A stretch of 64,000 bases of DNA. Source: Acridotheres tristis. Its lineage: Eukaryota > Chordata > Aves > Passeriformes > Sturnidae. Of this stretch, positions 61,900-64,000 are shown piece after piece. The number at the start of each line of letters is the position of its first letter. The first letter of the stretch is position 1. Below the pieces are notes generated by a model. The model was not told the DNA's origin. It saw only the letters and a list, made by a program, of their open reading frames with translations, and searched no databases. Position numbers and translations under genes: made by a program. Location: positions 12,845,444 through 12,909,443 of the forward strand of contig CM072896.1 of assembly GCA_037013685.1 (NCBI GenBank), given 5' to 3'.

Positions 61900-62480
61900 T
61901 TGAGAGACTCTAAGTTTCTTAATAACATCCTGCTCAGTTTGGAACATGTCAAACCATTCCTGCACCTCTCACAAGGTCAGGGCACCAGCCCTGCTCTTCT
62001 GCATTGCTTTACAGGCTTGGCCAGACCGTCATGCCACCAGCTCGTGCAAAGTGAGGGCTGTTCTATCAATCACCTCAAACACGACCTCCCAACCAAGGCT
62101 GAACTAACAAATCCTCAATGCTACAGCCCAGCTGTCAAGCTCAGTGTCACCAGCGAGCTCTGCAGAGGTGACAGGAACTCGAGGGATGGTACAGATCAGA
62201 TCATGTCTGAGAATAGCACTGTGTGATCTTTTTAGTGGACTAGTGCCATGGGCTCCAGCTTTGTAGTTGGCAAGTTAGGTAACAAAAGCTAGGTATTACT
62301 TTCTTTTCAATATTTTTGTACAGTTGTAATTTATGGCTTGTGGCTTGAATGTTAAATATTTTCTATTTTAATAGAGATAGTTTTATATTGTAGAGGTTTA
62401 CCTTGATTATATAACAACTTTTGTTGTCTGAAATATTACTAAAAACATACAGGTCATCAATAAATGTCTTTGTGAAAGTC
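61900..62480 (+). other. 3'-UTR-like block ending in a poly(A) signal
   Basis: A 108-codon frame (61900-62226) with no recognisable domain is followed by AU-rich, non-repetitive sequence. It ends at AATAAA (62459-62464) followed directly by the GU-rich TGTCTTTGTG. The arrangement resembles the end of a polyadenylated transcript. It could be a distal AGTR1 3' end, a non-coding RNA or chance. I do not recognise the sequence and make no protein call. Confidence 0.2.
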
Positions 62481-64000
62481 ACCTCCACTTCTGTGTTAAG
62501 CACCCACAGCAGAGAGATCTGTTTCTGTGTTGTTGCAAGTACTATACTGTTATCTGTATAACTACAGATATATATATATTTTTATATATATCTTGCTAAT
62601 ATCATCTTTAAAATATTTCTGTGTAATGCTGTAACATTTTGTACCACTATTCCTCATTACTTTTAACCCGTATCCTAACCCAGCTCTCCCTTAAATCTTT
62701 GAGATGTACAGTTTGTGTCTGCAATTCATGTTGGGGAGGATACCCAGCTAGCTCCAAAATCACATGTAGAACAGCAGTTCAATAATTCATTTCTGTATCC
62801 CAGAACAGACTAAGCTAATAAAGTTTACTTGGAGTGGAGACGAAGCAAATTGCCGATTTTCCTACATACAGGTTGGAGTTTGAAACCAAATTTAGGCTTA
62901 ACCTTTTAGAAACTAAATTTAATTTTAGGTACAGATTTATTTAGAATACTGTGTTAAATACAGAATCACATTACATTGCGGATAATGACTTTGAACAGCC
63001 AGACTCAGGCTGCCTGTAGCTGAGTATTCAATGTAAATATATCCACTTAGAATATAAGCAGTGCCACTGCATTACACTGCATTGTGGCTGCAGTGGAAAC
63101 AACATCAGGTTCCAGTATAATAAATAAAGACTGGGGAGGGGAGGAGGAGTTGACAGTGAAAGGAATGGTAGATTGGATTTTGGCATTTCCAATTTGTATG
63201 AAAATAAAATAGAATTTAGTCTTGCATATCCCTAGTAAACCCCACTTCATACTGTGTCTTACAGTGTCATATACTGGAAAAAAAAGTGAAAAACAGTTAA
63301 AGGTTGGGTCTGAAATTGTTATAACTTATCTACTGCATAACATTTTCCATGCATATTAGTTATTCCTCAACTTTGTGCATTGGCAGCTGTACATACTGTT
63401 AGTGTTGTTAGGCTACAATTAAGCAAACACCCCGGGGCAGGAGGACAGGCAAACACATACCATGGAGCTTTATCATGAAGTAATCAGAGGTGAAGAATTG
63501 TTAGAATATGGTGGAAAGCAAAGACAGTTGCTGAACAAATATAAAATTGTAAAGATAATTAACCCTTGCATTAAATAAAACCTTTAAAATATTTTTTTTA
63601 AACTAAAGTCAGCAAAATAATTAAAAATAATAAAGCAGAAAGAACAGAAAATGCTGAAAGAGAATTTCGAGCATCTCCAACTCATGTTCTCAAGCAAATG
63701 CAAACCTGGCCATTTCTGTGAAATTGAATGAATAAACAGAAAAGTTGAAGTTAACAGATGTGTGTAAGATACTAGCGGCCACTTTGCTACTATTGACTTT
63801 TCTTTCAGAAAAAAAAGTTGAATTATGCACTTGAAATCCATCAGATAATTATATGCCCAGGAAAAGGAAAGAACATACTGCCTATGGGCTTAGATGAGTT
63901 TTGAATGCCTAACCTGAATCCTCCTCCTGCTTAGCTTAGCCTGAATCCTTCTTGTGCTTAGTTTATCACATGGTACACAACTACACCAAAAAAAACCCCA
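62481..64000. other. Downstream flank, no gene seen
   Basis: AT-rich unique sequence with a short (TA)n tract at 62566-62593, whose ends AGATATATATA and TATATATATCT form an inverted repeat. A further AATAAA is at 62817 and a G-rich purine stretch near 63133-63149. No coding exon, RNA gene or transposon was recognised up to the window end. Confidence 0.55.
62566..62593. repeat. (TA)n microsatellite with inverted symmetry
   Basis: Alternating TA units are split by a short T run. The outer AGATATATATA and TATATATATCT arms are reverse complements, so the tract can fold on itself. It is a simple repeat, likely length-variable. Confidence 0.85.

Noticed and set aside
61900..62226. 108-codon frame before the AATAAA at 62459
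   Set aside because: Unrecognised sequence with no conserved motif. Kept only as part of a possible transcript end, not as a protein.

Overview
This window looks like avian nuclear DNA, possibly from a songbird, although the order cannot be proved from the sequence. The reasons are one diverged CR1 LINE 3' end (about 25.07-25.25 kb), otherwise very low recognisable transposon content, compact intron structure, and one clearly recognisable gene whose protein has bird-type residues. That gene is AGTR1, the angiotensin II type 1 receptor, on the + strand. Its complete 359-residue protein is encoded in a single exon at 56674-57753.

Layout. From 1 to about 37.6 kb I see no gene. The stretch is AT-rich intergenic DNA with short simple repeats, the CR1 fragment, some inverted and tandem repeats, and two AT-rich blocks (about 14.7-15.4 kb and 22.3-22.6 kb) that read like conserved regulatory DNA but are unproven. 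At about 37.62-38.45 kb there is a CpG island holding a complete-looking promoter: tandem GC boxes with G-quadruplex potential, a TATA box at 37962, and a first non-coding exon of about 120 nt. That exon carries a GCYCA pentamer array and ends in a strong splice donor at 38112/38113. About 4.6 kb downstream, 42686-42803 has the form of a second non-coding exon. A long intron follows, then the last exon (acceptor at 56620/56621) with a 53-nt 5' UTR piece, the intact coding region and an AU-rich 3' UTR with AATAAA signals at 58353 and 58384. From about 58.4 kb to the end I see no coding gene, only a 3'-end-like block near 62.2-62.48 kb.

How it works together. The window appears to be one transcription unit with its promoter and flanks. 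In an exon 1-to-coding-exon transcript the first AUG is the receptor start. If the candidate exon 2 is included, one upstream AUG is added, opening a 21-codon reading frame that closes 26 nt before the receptor AUG. Alternative splicing could therefore set receptor translation. The receptor keeps the angiotensin-binding and GPCR switch residues but differs from mammals at several positions that line the sartan pocket and in the distal tail. No unknown multi-gene system is visible. All other open reading frames look like chance frames or shadows.
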